In this document: positions 1 to 8,338 of the stretch, one piece after another
Layout: each line of letters starts with the position of its first letter
Numbering within the stretch: position 1 is the stretch's first letter
Source: Clostridiaceae bacterium Marseille-Q3526
GTDB lineage: Bacteria; Bacillota; Clostridia; Lachnospirales; Lachnospiraceae
DNA: 64,000 nucleotides
Assembly: GCA_018223375.1 (NCBI GenBank)
Contig: JAGTTS010000002.1
Span: forward strand, 496,001-560,000
Direction of reading: 5' to 3'
Made by a program: the position numbers and the translations under genes
Notes under the pieces: model-generated
Database searches by the model: none
The model's input: only the letters and a program-made list of their open reading frames with translations
What the model was told of the DNA's origin: nothing

Positions 1-260
1 GTGCCCCTCTGGAATTCATCCTCCTCGTTGTCGAAATACTCATCCGTCACTTCGTGTCTGACGCCTTCCGGATAGTGGCTGACTGTGTAACCTGGAATAT
101 CCATGGTATCTCCAGCCTCAGGCTCCTCTCCGTCAAAACGAATCTCCAGACGTCCCTTTACTTCCTTCGTATTGTCCTTTGCCAGGGCGGTGACAGACAT
201 GCCAAGCGCCATCACAGCTGCCATGGAAAGAACCGCGATCCTTTTCCTGTTCTTCCTCAT
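1..260 (-). CDS. Secreted protein, N-terminal part only
   Basis: The frame opens with ATG at 258-260, preceded on the minus strand by a GGAGG ribosome binding site, and is still open at the window edge, so only about 86 residues are visible. Residues 1-27 form a typical signal peptide: a basic start (MRKNRKR), a hydrophobic core and an ALA cleavage motif. The exported part is strongly acidic (KDNTKEVKG, then FDGEEPEAGD and DNEEDEF). A strong promoter lies 60-90 bp upstream. No family is recognised from this fragment; it is most likely a small secreted or surface protein. The signal peptide and start are clear, the function is unknown. Confidence 0.75.
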   Translation of the reverse strand, partial: MRKNRKRIAVLSMAAVMALGMSVTALAKDNTKEVKGRLEIRFDGEEPEAGDTMDIPGYTVSHYPEGVRHEVTDEYFDNEEDEFQRG

Positions 261-319
261 ATTCTCTCCTCCTTTTTCTCCTTCGTTTTGCCAGAATCAT
301 TTTTAAATTCTTACGGTTC

Positions 320-348
320 ATTATACCAAATCAGAGACAGTTCGTCAA
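320..348 (-). promoter_or_regulatory. Sigma-A-type promoter for the secreted-protein gene
   Basis: On the minus strand TTGACG (343-348) and a perfect TATAAT (320-325) are separated by 17 bp. The start codon at 260 lies about 60 bp downstream. Confidence 0.75.
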
Positions 349-495
349 AGATGTTTGAATTATTCTTTTTTGTTATCGTTATTATAGCAGAATTTTTCCT
401 TCTATTCTTAACTTTTTGCTTACATTTTTATGACTTTTTCTGTATTTGAACTGTTTTTTTGACAATTTATATGAATCAGCACAAAATGCATCATA

Positions 496-513
496 AAAGA
501 GGGTGTCGCAAAA
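496..513 (+). repeat. Left terminal inverted repeat of the IS
   Basis: AAAGAGGGTGTCGCAAAA, matching the reverse complement of 2037-2054 at 15 of 18 positions. Confidence 0.7.
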
Positions 514-555
514 TCATCAAATTAGATGATTGAGCGATGCCCTCGTTCTCTATAT

Positions 556-605
556 AAAAAAATCCGAAAGGATTCCTTTCATTTTAGGATTCCTTCCGGA
601 TTTTT
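556..605 (-). terminator. Terminator at the end of the IS transposase gene
   Basis: A long hairpin (arms near 556-576 and 583-605) runs into T-tracts on both strands. It follows the transposase stop at 641 and lies inside the element, so it should also block read-through. Confidence 0.75.
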
Positions 606-640
606 GGCGTACTTTAATAATGCTTCCGTTCTTGGGCTTT

Positions 641-1941
641 TTAAGCAGTTTCTTTAACTGGAAAAAGATAACTTCCCAGCCGCTCTTTTTGGATTTTTGC
701 GTGCAGTTTATTGATATTGGTGCATTTTTCTTTATAAGGACAATCGCTGCAATCTTCGCATTCATAAACAGTTACTTCTGATTCATAGCCACTTTTACTT
801 TTTTGTTTTTTGACAAAAACAGGGATCAGTGTTTTCCCGGCATGACAGGTGTATGTGTCAGCTTTTTCGTCATACCCCATGTTTTCACGTCTGCTGATAT
901 CCTGTTTGAAACTCCGTTTCTTCCATTTTTCATAAGTCTGTGGTTTTATGCACGGCTTCTGTTTTGTGCTTCTCAGATAAGTATACGCTTCTTCACTTTC
1001 ATATCCCGAATCAGCTGTCACACTCGGATAACGCAAGCCCAGGTTCCTTTCCATTGTCTTTAAAAAGGGAACCAATGTCCACACATCATTCCGATCCTGA
1101 AAAATATCCGCTGCCACGGTATATTTGCTGTCTACTGCAATCTGTACATTATATCCCGGCTTTAACTGGGCATTTCTCATATGGTCATCTTTCATGTGCA
1201 TAAAGGCTGCATCCGGATCAGTTTTACAATAATTGTTTCTTCCCTGAAAGCCTGCCGTATGCCAGTCATAAATGGTCTGCCGCTCAAGGAATCTGTGAAA
1301 AAGCTCAAAATACCGTTGATTTCTGCTTTTCCGTTTTCCACGCCCATGAACAAAAAACGTGTGCTCTGTCCGGCAGCGTTCTTCTAAAAACAGAACGATA
1401 TCCTGCAAATCCTGTGTCCTTGATTCTGGAGAAACCGAAAAGCTTTGCAGGTATTCCCTGTTTAGAAGCTTCACGGACTCCTGAATCTTATGGAGCATTT
1501 TTTCTTCCCATTTCCCAATGGATTTCTTCCAGACAAATGTATATTTGTTTGCACAGGCTTCTAAGTTTCACAGGCATCTGCCAGAAATCCGGTGCGACAA
1601 CGAGCAATCGTACTATGATCAGGGGCTTTCTGCCCGGCCAGCAGCCACATAAAGTTGATGTCTCGTTTGCAGGCGCGTTCTATCTTTCTTGAAGAATAAA
1701 TGTTTTGAGAATAAGCGTAGGTCAGAATCTTGAACATGGTCTTTGAATCAACCGCCGGATTTCTGCCTTTGGCAGAGTAAGCCTGATACAGCAGGCTGTA
1801 ATCTAAATCCTCCAATTCGTGGCTCAGCAGCCGGACAGAATCATCATCAGGAACCAGACCTTCCAAATTTAATGGCAAAACCAGTTGATAAGGTTCGCCG
1901 AATTCGGTATAATTTTTATAGTATTTTATGTATTTGGTCAT
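641..1941 (-). pseudogene. IS1182-family transposase, internal deletion
   Basis: The N-terminal part (1561-1941) begins MTKYIKYYKNYTEFGEP and contains the DHSTIARCR stretch typical of this family, then meets a TAG stop at residue 127. A different frame continues from about 1545 with ANKYTFVWKK, then runs to the stop at 641 and includes the DDE core (TADSGYESEEAY) and the C-terminal Cys cluster (CEDCSDCPYKEKC). In intact relatives a segment of roughly 45 residues carrying the first catalytic Asp (DGTKIEA motif) joins these two parts; here it is missing and the frame is shifted. The seven-base word GCCTGTG occurs twice, a few bases apart, at the junction. The family is clear and the gene is non-functional as read. 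Confidence 0.85.
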
Positions 1942-2036
1942 ACTTAATTATACCATGGACTGCGGACTCTTCGGAGTCCGTTTTCTGTTTTTGTGGTAAA
2001 AAAGGGAGCTGCTGCTCCAGTAGATTATCTATCTAC

Positions 2037-2054
2037 TTTTGCAACAGCCCCTTT
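2037..2054 (-). repeat. Right terminal inverted repeat of the IS
   Basis: Read on the minus strand this is AAAGGGGCTGTTGCAAAA, the partner of 496-513. It lies about 100 bp upstream of the transposase start. Confidence 0.7.
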
Positions 2055-2193
2055 ATAAAATAAGCTCTTTTACCAGTTCCCGGCTGATGCTGAAATCATT
2101 GCCATCTGACTTTTTAATACAAAATTCGCCATGCAATGATGATTATTTTTATAAAATCGTCAGCATATGGCGAATATATTTATAGCTGGTATA
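2055..2193. other. Gap between IS and PBECR4-like gene: hairpin and coding remnant
   Basis: A hairpin with arms 2124-2132 and 2167-2175 (9 bp, long loop) follows the minus-strand gene that ends at 2194 and runs into TTT, so it may be that gene's terminator. On the minus strand a 28-codon frame ending at 2056 reads like the C-terminus of a protein (FSISRELVKELIL), but it has stops just upstream and no start. It is probably the tail of a gene lost before or when the IS arrived. Confidence 0.35.
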
Positions 2194-2868
2194 TTATATA
2201 GAAATTAAATTTTTCAGTTCATCTGAAAAATACTCTTTTTCAGTTTGAAACAATTCTTTCTTTATTTCATAAAATAATTTGTTATATGTACTTTCTCCAT
2301 CATACTTCTGCAAAATAAACATTATTTTCTGCGGTCTTGTACAATAATATGTAATAGGATTATTCAACAATGTCGTTGGAATTGAAGCCTTACTGTCATC
2401 CACAATTTGCGTTCTTTTTTTCTTTATTCTTGAATCATATCCAACTACTCCACTTGCGTTACCCGTAGCCATTTCAAAATCATTGTCCCTCGTCACCAGA
2501 TCCTTAGTGCCTATCTTATAGCACTTACTATTTCGTAAATCCAACATTTGTTCCATAACTGCCACTTTTGCATACATTGTATTTGAATCTCTTCGTGGAT
2601 TACAATCTTCCCTTTTTATTATTCCTTTCTCACAAGCCTCGTAAAACTCAACTGTACTTAATGTTTCACTTTTTATTCCTGCTAAATGCATAAAATTATT
2701 TTTCCCATATCTTATTTCATAATAGTCATATGCATCCGCCTTTTTCTTTTTAAAAATGAATAATAAAGTAGTATCTGCATACTCTGAATACAATGCTGCA
2801 CTTTTGCACAATACTGTTAATAATTCTGTAGGAGTCAGCATTCTTGTATTCTGTATTTTACACTTCAT
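2194..2868 (-). CDS. PBECR4-like protein (BECR-fold nuclease-like), 224 aa
   Basis: Soluble 224-residue protein, no signal peptide or membrane segment, Lys-rich. The stretch YGKNNFMHLAGIKS (about residues 54-67) with a following acidic helix resembles the PBECR4 family, small proteins of phages and mobile elements related to the Barnase-EndoU-ColicinE5/D-RelE ribonuclease fold. The C-terminal half carries TRPQKIMFILQKY near residue 181. ATG at 2866-2868 has an AAGGAG site 7 bp upstream. The gene is AT-rich compared with purL next to it, which suggests transfer. A terminator and a structured RNA with its own strong promoter sit directly upstream, so expression probably depends on read-through. 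The family assignment is tentative; biochemical activity is unknown. Confidence 0.5.
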   Translation of the reverse strand: MKCKIQNTRMLTPTELLTVLCKSAALYSEYADTTLLFIFKKKKADAYDYYEIRYGKNNFMHLAGIKSETLSTVEFYEACEKGIIKREDCNPRRDSNTMYAKVAVMEQMLDLRNSKCYKIGTKDLVTRDNDFEMATGNASGVVGYDSRIKKKRTQIVDDSKASIPTTLLNNPITYYCTRPQKIMFILQKYDGESTYNKLFYEIKKELFQTEKEYFSDELKNLISI

Positions 2869-2879
2869 AATTCTCCTTA

Positions 2880-2914
2880 ACGTAAAAGAGAAACCTTTTC
2901 ATCAAAGGTTTCTC
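2880..2914 (-). terminator. Terminator/attenuator before the PBECR4-like gene
   Basis: Perfect 11-bp stem (2904-2914 with 2888-2898) and a 5-base loop, followed on the minus strand by TTTT (2884-2887). It ends 12 bp before the AAGGAG site of the gene at 2868, so it separates the upstream RNA from the coding sequence. Confidence 0.8.
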
Positions 2915-3101
2915 AATAAATCAAAACTAAAAAACTGGTTTCGTTATGGTGCTTTGCCACCAAATCACAGGCTTCTCACCCGCTCGGCTTGATTATCCTC
3001 TATGCTTAAGAGTAAATGCAAAGTTTTTACGTTGCCAGTGCAACGGAAGCAAACTCCTTATGCTTCGTGTCCTATCTCTAGGAAGAAATTTCTTTCTTGG
3101 T
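2884..3101 (-). ncRNA. Candidate structured non-coding RNA upstream of the PBECR4-like gene
   Basis: About 215 nt between a consensus promoter and a terminator, with no plausible reading frame. Perfect hairpins seen on the minus strand: a 6-bp stem pairing 3061-3066 with 3046-3051 around a 9-base loop containing AAGGAG; an adjoining 6-bp stem 3040-3045 with 3030-3035 and a 4-base loop; and a 5-bp stem 2958-2962 with 2947-2951, extended by flanking partial pairing (AAATCACAG region with CTGGTTT). The second hairpin abuts the first, which would allow coaxial stacking. The arrangement RNA-terminator-effector gene is that of type III toxin-antitoxin and AbiF-type loci. No known RNA family was recognised. 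Confidence 0.5.
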
Positions 3102-3107
3102 ATTTTT

Positions 3108-3136
3108 ATTATACTCAGAATTTGGGAAATTATCAA
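3108..3136 (-). promoter_or_regulatory. Strong promoter for the structured RNA
   Basis: TTGATA (3131-3136), 17 bp, TATAAT (3108-3113) on the minus strand: near-perfect sigma-A consensus. Expected transcription start near 3101. Confidence 0.8.
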
Positions 3137-3448
3137 CTTGTTTTTTACGATTTTATGTTTTTTTTATAAATAGCCAGCCGTAAAACCACATATCTTTAGG
3201 TGTGTGGATACATGGTGGCCATAAATACTCTGCCTAATAGCAGGTTGCGCGTACTACGTTGCACTATAGTACACTATTCATTTCCTGACTACTCTGCGAC
3301 TCCATTTTTAATGGAGTTTGGAACCACTGTAAATGGTTTTCCACGGATAAATGGCAGTCTGAGATATAATATCTCATAAGCTTGTTCTCTTTTTTCGCTT
3401 GCTATACTTAGTATGACAGAAGTGGGTTGCTTTTTAATGAAAAACAAA
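3137..3448. other. Intergenic stretch, no supported gene
   Basis: AT-rich sequence between the RNA promoter and the terminators behind purL. A short minus-strand frame near 3170-3235 ends in WFYGWLFIKKT but follows a stop and has no usable start or ribosome site. It may be a relic of a mobile-element gene. Nothing else is recognisable. Confidence 0.3.
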
Positions 3449-3469
3449 AAAGCGGACAAAATCCGCTTT
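3449..3469 (-). terminator. Intrinsic terminator downstream of purL
   Basis: Perfect 8-bp stem (3462-3469 with 3449-3456), 5-base loop, followed on the minus strand by TTTTTGTTTTT. Confidence 0.7.
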
Positions 3470-3595
3470 AAAGGCAACTGTCGCAGTGAATGATACATTT
3501 CCATTGAACACTTTAGAGATTTCTTCAGAATATTCCTGAAACTGCTTTGGCAAATTAGCCGCAGACGCAACCGATATACCGATAATGAGATACAG

Positions 3596-3636
3596 AAAAA
3601 GATCAGCCCAGACTGATTGTCTAAGTTGATCTTTTT
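3596..3636 (-). terminator. First terminator downstream of purL
   Basis: 10-bp stem (3627-3636 with 3596-3605) whose 3' arm ends in TTTTT on the minus strand; it lies about 150 bp past the purL stop. Together with 3449-3469 it should isolate purL from the accessory patch. The sequence between purL and this hairpin contains an odd Cys-rich frame but no credible start. Confidence 0.65.
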
Positions 3637-3781
3637 TATTCGCAGTGCAGTCACGGCTGCAGGTGCAGCCGGATTCCCTGAAATGAACGTCGCATTTGCA
3701 GCTACTGCTACAGTCGCGGGCGCAGTCGATTTTTAACTGCACTTTTTTACGTTTTTATTTTTCACCTGCACAGGATCTGTT

Positions 3782-6700
3782 TTACTTGAAGTATTTTACT
3801 CCAGATTCAAAGATTTTAATGTCTTTGTCTCCGTAGATATTCATAAATACGCCGTCTCCGATTCTCTCGGAATGGCCCATCTTTCCGTAGATACGGCCGT
3901 CCTCGCTGGTAATTCCCTCGATAGCCATAGCGGAACCGTTTGGATTCCACATCTCGTCCATGGTCGGATTGCCCTCTGCGTCTGCGTACTGTGTAGCTAC
4001 CTGGCCGTTTGCATAGAGCTTATCCAGCCACTCTTCGCTTGCCACGAAGCGTCCCTCGCCGTGGGAAATCGGGTTCACATAGATTCCGCCCAGCTCTGCC
4101 TCGCGAAGCCACGGGGACTTGTTGGAAACTACCTTCAGATTGACCATCTTGGAAATATGGCGTCCGATGGTGTTCATAGCCAGCGTCGGGGAATCCTTTT
4201 TAAGCTCAGTGATTCTTCCCTCCGGCAGCAGTCCCAGCTTGATCAGGGCCTGAAATCCGTTGCACACGCCGAGAATCAGTCCATCTCTCTCGTTAACCAG
4301 CTTCTCCAGCTCCTCCTTCAGAACTGCGTTTCTGAAAGTTGTGGCAAAGAATTTGGCAGAACCGTCCGGCTCGTCTCCGCCGGAGAAGCCGCCTGGGAAC
4401 ATGACGATCTGGGACTGGGCAATGGCCTTTCTGTAAACCTCTACCGAATCTCTGATGTCCGCCGCGTCTCTGTTTCTGAAAATCTTTGTGATAACGTTGG
4501 CGCCTGCCCGCTCAAAGGCCTTAGTGCTGTCGTACTCGCAGTTGGTTCCCGGGAATACAGGGATGAATACTGTCGGCTGGGTTACTTTGTGCTTACATAC
4601 ATAAACCTTGTCTGTATTGTAAAGCTCTGTTCTCACCGGCTTCTGATTTACCTTGGACTCGGTCGGGAATACGTCCTCCAGCGTCTTTGTCCAGGCGTTT
4701 AAAGCCTCATCCATGGAGATGGATACGCTGCCGTACTCAAAGGCTGCCTTATCTGTCACCTCACCGATTACTGTATAGGTAATTCCAAGGCTTCCCAGCT
4801 TTCCGTCCGGTACCTCGCAGACCATATCGCCCCATGCCGGAACGAAGAAGTCTCTCGGATCTACGCTGTGCTCAATCTTCACGCCCAGCTTGTTTCCGAA
4901 GGCCATCTTGCTCACTGCCTCGGCAATTCCGCCAGCCTCTACTGCATATGCGGAAATGACGTTTCCAGCCTCCATATCTTTATAGAGCTTCTTGTAGCTG
5001 TCCATCACCTGGCTGTAAACCGGCAGATCGTAAGCGTCTCTTGCAATCTTTAATACGACAATCTTGCTGCCCGCTTTCTTGAACTCAGGCGTTACCACAT
5101 GCTGCTTGTCAGAAACGTCCACAGCGAAGGATACCAGTGTCGGCGGTACGTTGATTTCTCCATGAGTCTCATCGTTGAAGGTTCCAGACATACTGTCCTT
5201 TCCTCCAATGGAAGGAAGTCCAAAGCCCATCTGAGCGCTGTAAGCTCCTAAGAGTGCACAGAACGGAGCGCCCCATCTTGTTCTGTCCTCTGTCATCCTC
5301 TTAAAGTACTCCTGGAAGGTAAAGCGGATCTTTCTGAAATCACCTCCATTAGCCACAATCTTGGCTACGGAATCAAGTACTGCGTAGACAGCTCCATGGT
5401 ATGGGCTCCAGCTGGACAGGTACGGATCAAAGCCGTAGCTCATCATGGTAACAGCGTCACATTTGCCCTTTAATACAGGGAGCTTGGCAATCATGGCCTG
5501 AGTCTCTGTCAGCTGATAGCGGCCGCCGTAAGGCATGTAGGTGCTTCCCGCTCCGATGGAGGCGTCAAACATCTCCACAAGTCCCTTCTGGGAGCACACA
5601 TTTAAGCTGGATAACAGCTTCAGCCACTGCTCCTTCACATCGCCAATCTCTTTTCTCTCGAAGAGATTGCCCTCTTTTGCAGGAATCTCCACTGTTACGG
5701 CTGCCTCCTGGTGAGCGCCGTTTGTATCTAAGAAAGCACGGCTTATATCTACGATGGTCCTGCCTCTCCAGCGCATAACAAGTCTTGGAGATTCTGTGAC
5801 AACGGCAACTGGAACTGCCTCCAGATTTTCCTCTGCCACATAATCCATCATCTGATCCACATCTTTTTTGTCAACTACTACCGCCATTCTCTCCTGGGAC
5901 TCAGAAATGGCAATCTCTGTGCCGTCAAGGCCTGCATATTTCTTCGGAACCTTGTCCAGATCAATCTCAAGGCCTGCTGCCAGCTCGCCGATAGCAACGG
6001 AAACGCCGCCTGCGCCGAAATCGTTGCACTTCTTGATGAGACGGCTCACCTCCGGACGGCGGAATAATCTCTGAAGCTTTCTCTCTGTAGGCGGATTTCC
6101 CTTCTGAACCTCAGCGCCGCACACCTCGATAGACTCCTCTGTGTGAACCTTGGAGGAACCGGTAGCTCCGCCGATACCGTCGCGTCCCGTTCTTCCTCCC
6201 ATGAGGATGATTACGTCGCCTGGATCAGAGGTCTCGCGGATTACGTTCTTTCTGGGAGCGGCTGCCATAACGGCTCCGATCTCCATTCTCTTAGCCGCAT
6301 AGTTTGGATGGTAAAGCTCCTTTACATATCCTGTGGCCAGTCCAATCTGGTTTCCGTAGGAGCTGTAGCCGTGGGCTGCGTCTGTTACAATCTGTCTCTG
6401 AGGCAGCTTTCCGTGCATAGTCTCTGACATGGGGCGGGTCGGATCTGCCGCTCCTGTCACGCGCATGGCCTGATATACGTAAGTACGTCCGGAAAGCGGA
6501 TCGCGGATGGCTCCTCCCAGACAGGTAGCTGCGCCTCCGAAAGGCTCAATCTCTGTCGGGTGGTTGTGAGTCTCGTTCTTAAAGTTTACCAGCCACTCCT
6601 CTTCCTGTCCGTCGATGACAACGGGAACTACGATGCTGCAGGCGTTGATCTCCTCAGAAACCTCCATATCCTGAAGTTTTCCTTCTTTTCTCAGCTTCTT

Positions 6701-7546
6701 CATGGCCATTAAAGCCAGATCCATCAGACATACGTATTTATCGCTTCTGCCGGCGTAAACTTCCTCTCTGTCAGCCAGGTACTGTCTGTAGGTATTCTCA
6801 ATCGGCTCATTGTAGTCGCCCTTTGTAAACTCTACATCTTTAAGCTCTGTCTGGAAGGTCGTATGGCGGCAGTGATCAGACCAGTAAGTATCGAGTACGC
6901 GGATTTCTGTTACAGACGGATCTCTCTTCTCCTCATTCTTAAAATAATTCTGAATGTGCAGGAAATCCTTGAAAGTCATAGCCAGATTTAAGGAGCTGTA
7001 CAGCTCGTTCAGTTCCTTCTCCGGCATATCCATAAAGCCATCAAAAATCTTTACATCCTCTGGCTGCTCAAACACTGTCACCAGTGTCTCTGGCTTCGGA
7101 TTGTTATTTTCTCTGGAATCTACCGGATTAATGCAGAGAGATTTGACAGCTGCCTTCTCCTCCTCTGTAAGGGTTCCTGATACCACATACGTAGTAGCGG
7201 AACGGATCACCGGCTCCTCCTCCTCGCTGAGAAGCTTCACGCACTGCTCGGCAGAATCGGCTCTCTGATCAAACTGTCCCGGAAGGTACTCTACTGTAAA
7301 TACCAGATCTCCCTCCGCTGTCTCGAAGCTCTCCTCATACACGTCGTCCATCGGAGGCTCGGAAAAAATCGTAGCCAGAGCTTCCTGGTAGACAGCGTCA
7401 GAAACGTTCTCGATATCATAGCGGATCAGAACTCTGACGCCTGTAATGGTCTGAATGCCCAGATAATTTACAATCTCCTCTCTAAGCTCCTTTGCCTTCA
7501 CAGCAAATGCCTCTCTCTTCTCAACAAAAATACGCCTTACGCTCAT
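3782..7546 (-). CDS. purL: Phosphoribosylformylglycinamidine synthase, single-chain type
   Basis: Catalyses the fourth step of purine synthesis: FGAR, ATP and glutamine to FGAM. At 1,254 residues it is the large fused form, in which the PurS-like N-terminus, the ATP-binding synthase core and the glutaminase are one chain. Visible motifs: synthase core with NETHNHPTEIEPFGGAATC and GGRTGRDGIGGATGSS, a second synthase-like half with GGKDSMSGTF, and a class-I glutaminase domain from about residue 990 with the nucleophile Cys near 1095 (GVCNGFQAL) and the His-Glu pair GHSER near 1225. ATG at 7546 follows AAGGAGG by 6 bp; an in-frame ATG 33 bp further upstream has no such site. It stands alone, ending at a double terminator. 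No riboswitch is seen in the 146 bp upstream. Confidence 0.95.
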   Translation of the reverse strand: MSVRRIFVEKREAFAVKAKELREEIVNYLGIQTITGVRVLIRYDIENVSDAVYQEALATIFSEPPMDDVYEESFETAEGDLVFTVEYLPGQFDQRADSAEQCVKLLSEEEEPVIRSATTYVVSGTLTEEEKAAVKSLCINPVDSRENNNPKPETLVTVFEQPEDVKIFDGFMDMPEKELNELYSSLNLAMTFKDFLHIQNYFKNEEKRDPSVTEIRVLDTYWSDHCRHTTFQTELKDVEFTKGDYNEPIENTYRQYLADREEVYAGRSDKYVCLMDLALMAMKKLRKEGKLQDMEVSEEINACSIVVPVVIDGQEEEWLVNFKNETHNHPTEIEPFGGAATCLGGAIRDPLSGRTYVYQAMRVTGAADPTRPMSETMHGKLPQRQIVTDAAHGYSSYGNQIGLATGYVKELYHPNYAAKRMEIGAVMAAAPRKNVIRETSDPGDVIILMGGRTGRDGIGGATGSSKVHTEESIEVCGAEVQKGNPPTERKLQRLFRRPEVSRLIKKCNDFGAGGVSVAIGELAAGLEIDLDKVPKKYAGLDGTEIAISESQERMAVVVDKKDVDQMMDYVAEENLEAVPVAVVTESPRLVMRWRGRTIVDISRAFLDTNGAHQEAAVTVEIPAKEGNLFERKEIGDVKEQWLKLLSSLNVCSQKGLVEMFDASIGAGSTYMPYGGRYQLTETQAMIAKLPVLKGKCDAVTMMSYGFDPYLSSWSPYHGAVYAVLDSVAKIVANGGDFRKIRFTFQEYFKRMTEDRTRWGAPFCALLGAYSAQMGFGLPSIGGKDSMSGTFNDETHGEINVPPTLVSFAVDVSDKQHVVTPEFKKAGSKIVVLKIARDAYDLPVYSQVMDSYKKLYKDMEAGNVISAYAVEAGGIAEAVSKMAFGNKLGVKIEHSVDPRDFFVPAWGDMVCEVPDGKLGSLGITYTVIGEVTDKAAFEYGSVSISMDEALNAWTKTLEDVFPTESKVNQKPVRTELYNTDKVYVCKHKVTQPTVFIPVFPGTNCEYDSTKAFERAGANVITKIFRNRDAADIRDSVEVYRKAIAQSQIVMFPGGFSGGDEPDGSAKFFATTFRNAVLKEELEKLVNERDGLILGVCNGFQALIKLGLLPEGRITELKKDSPTLAMNTIGRHISKMVNLKVVSNKSPWLREAELGGIYVNPISHGEGRFVASEEWLDKLYANGQVATQYADAEGNPTMDEMWNPNGSAMAIEGITSEDGRIYGKMGHSERIGDGVFMNIYGDKDIKIFESGVKYFK

Positions 7547-7692
7547 GACGTTCCTCCTTACAGATCGCATTTCTATCACATATGTTCCTTATGGTTCATA
7601 GTTTCTTTCCTGAACCTATCATAAACAAAAAATATAAATAAGTAAAATTAATATATTTAATAGATATTATCAAATATGCTAATCAATACCCC

Positions 7693-8328
7693 TTATATGA
7701 TTCCTTCCCCGGAGCAGTGGCGGCCCAGATGGCTTACATCATTCAGGCACAGAATCGTTCCCGTCCCTGACTCTCTGTCGTATTCAATGGTTGTAATGCT
7801 TGCATTTTTAACAATAATCTCATTTTTTTCCTGGCTCTTTCGCGTCAGCCACAGCGCGGCAAAGACAAGAATCCCTCCGTGGGCTACAACCGCCGCGTCC
7901 TGGCCTGCCGGAGTCTTGGCTAAAATCTGCTCCATGGCTTTCGCGCATCTGGCGGCGCAGTCCTCTCTTTTCTCTCCCCCTGTAGGCGTGTGCTCTGCAG
8001 GATTCTTATCCCAGAGGACAAAATCCTCATGATAGTTTTTCTCTATCTCCTTCCAGGTCATACCCTCCCAGAGACCAAAATCCACCTCTCTGAGTCCATC
8101 CAGAGACACGACAGACAGTCCCTTTTGTTCTGCGACGCAGGAGGCAGTCTCAAAGGCTCTTTTTAGAGGACTGGAATACACAGCTCCCACCGGCCGGTTC
8201 TCCATGGCCTCAGCCAGCAGTCCGGCCTGCTTTCTCCCTTCGTCATTTAAAGGAATATCTGTCTTTCCCTGAATCTTCCCCTCTTGGTTCCACAGAGTCT
8301 GTCCGTGGCGGATCAGATACAGCTTCAT
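7693..8328 (-). CDS. Histidine phosphatase family protein (phosphoglycerate mutase-like)
   Basis: About 211 residues. The catalytic LIRHGQTLWN motif lies at residues 4-13, the phosphate-binding SSPLKRAFETA segment near 50-60, the acid/base REVDFGLWEG stretch near 77-86 and the second catalytic histidine in VVAHGGIL near 151. This arrangement is that of cobalamin/alpha-ribazole phosphatases and general broad-specificity phosphatases rather than glycolytic mutase (too short). Substrate cannot be told from sequence; no cobalamin genes are nearby. ATG at 8328 has AGGAGG 6 bp upstream, and the site lies across the stop codon of the sigma-like gene (8339), so the two are translationally close. Confidence 0.85.
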   Translation of the reverse strand: MKLYLIRHGQTLWNQEGKIQGKTDIPLNDEGRKQAGLLAEAMENRPVGAVYSSPLKRAFETASCVAEQKGLSVVSLDGLREVDFGLWEGMTWKEIEKNYHEDFVLWDKNPAEHTPTGGEKREDCAARCAKAMEQILAKTPAGQDAAVVAHGGILVFAALWLTRKSQEKNEIIVKNASITTIEYDRESGTGTILCLNDVSHLGRHCSGEGII

Positions 8329-8338
8329 ACCCTTCCTC

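Larger units (their letters stand above)
497..2054 (-). mobile_element. IS1182-type insertion sequence, defective
   Basis: A transposase remnant on the minus strand is bracketed by imperfect inverted repeats at 496-513 and 2037-2054 (15 of 18 positions match; both contain the AAAG start and the GCAAAA end). A 4-bp ATAA is found on both outer sides if the ends are placed at 497 and 2054, a possible target duplication, but the ends are A/T-rich and could shift by a base. A strong internal terminator lies at 556-605. The transposase has an internal deletion, so the element should not move by itself. Confidence 0.75.

Noticed and set aside
3046..3060. Leader peptide starting at TTG behind AAGGAG in the structured RNA
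   Set aside because: Only one base separates the site from the start codon and the site lies in a hairpin loop; 19 codons without recognisable features.
3289..3654. 121-codon minus-strand frame
   Set aside because: Overlaps the same terminators in another frame and has no start signal or recognisable domain.
3434..3742. Cys-rich 102-codon minus-strand frame downstream of purL
   Set aside because: It runs through two terminator hairpins, has no ribosome binding site and mixes unrelated composition; treated as non-coding.
3872..4702. 276-codon plus-strand frame
   Set aside because: Lies antisense inside purL, which is certain.
7547..7692. Purine riboswitch before purL
   Set aside because: The 146-bp gap is very AT-rich and shows no purine aptamer core.
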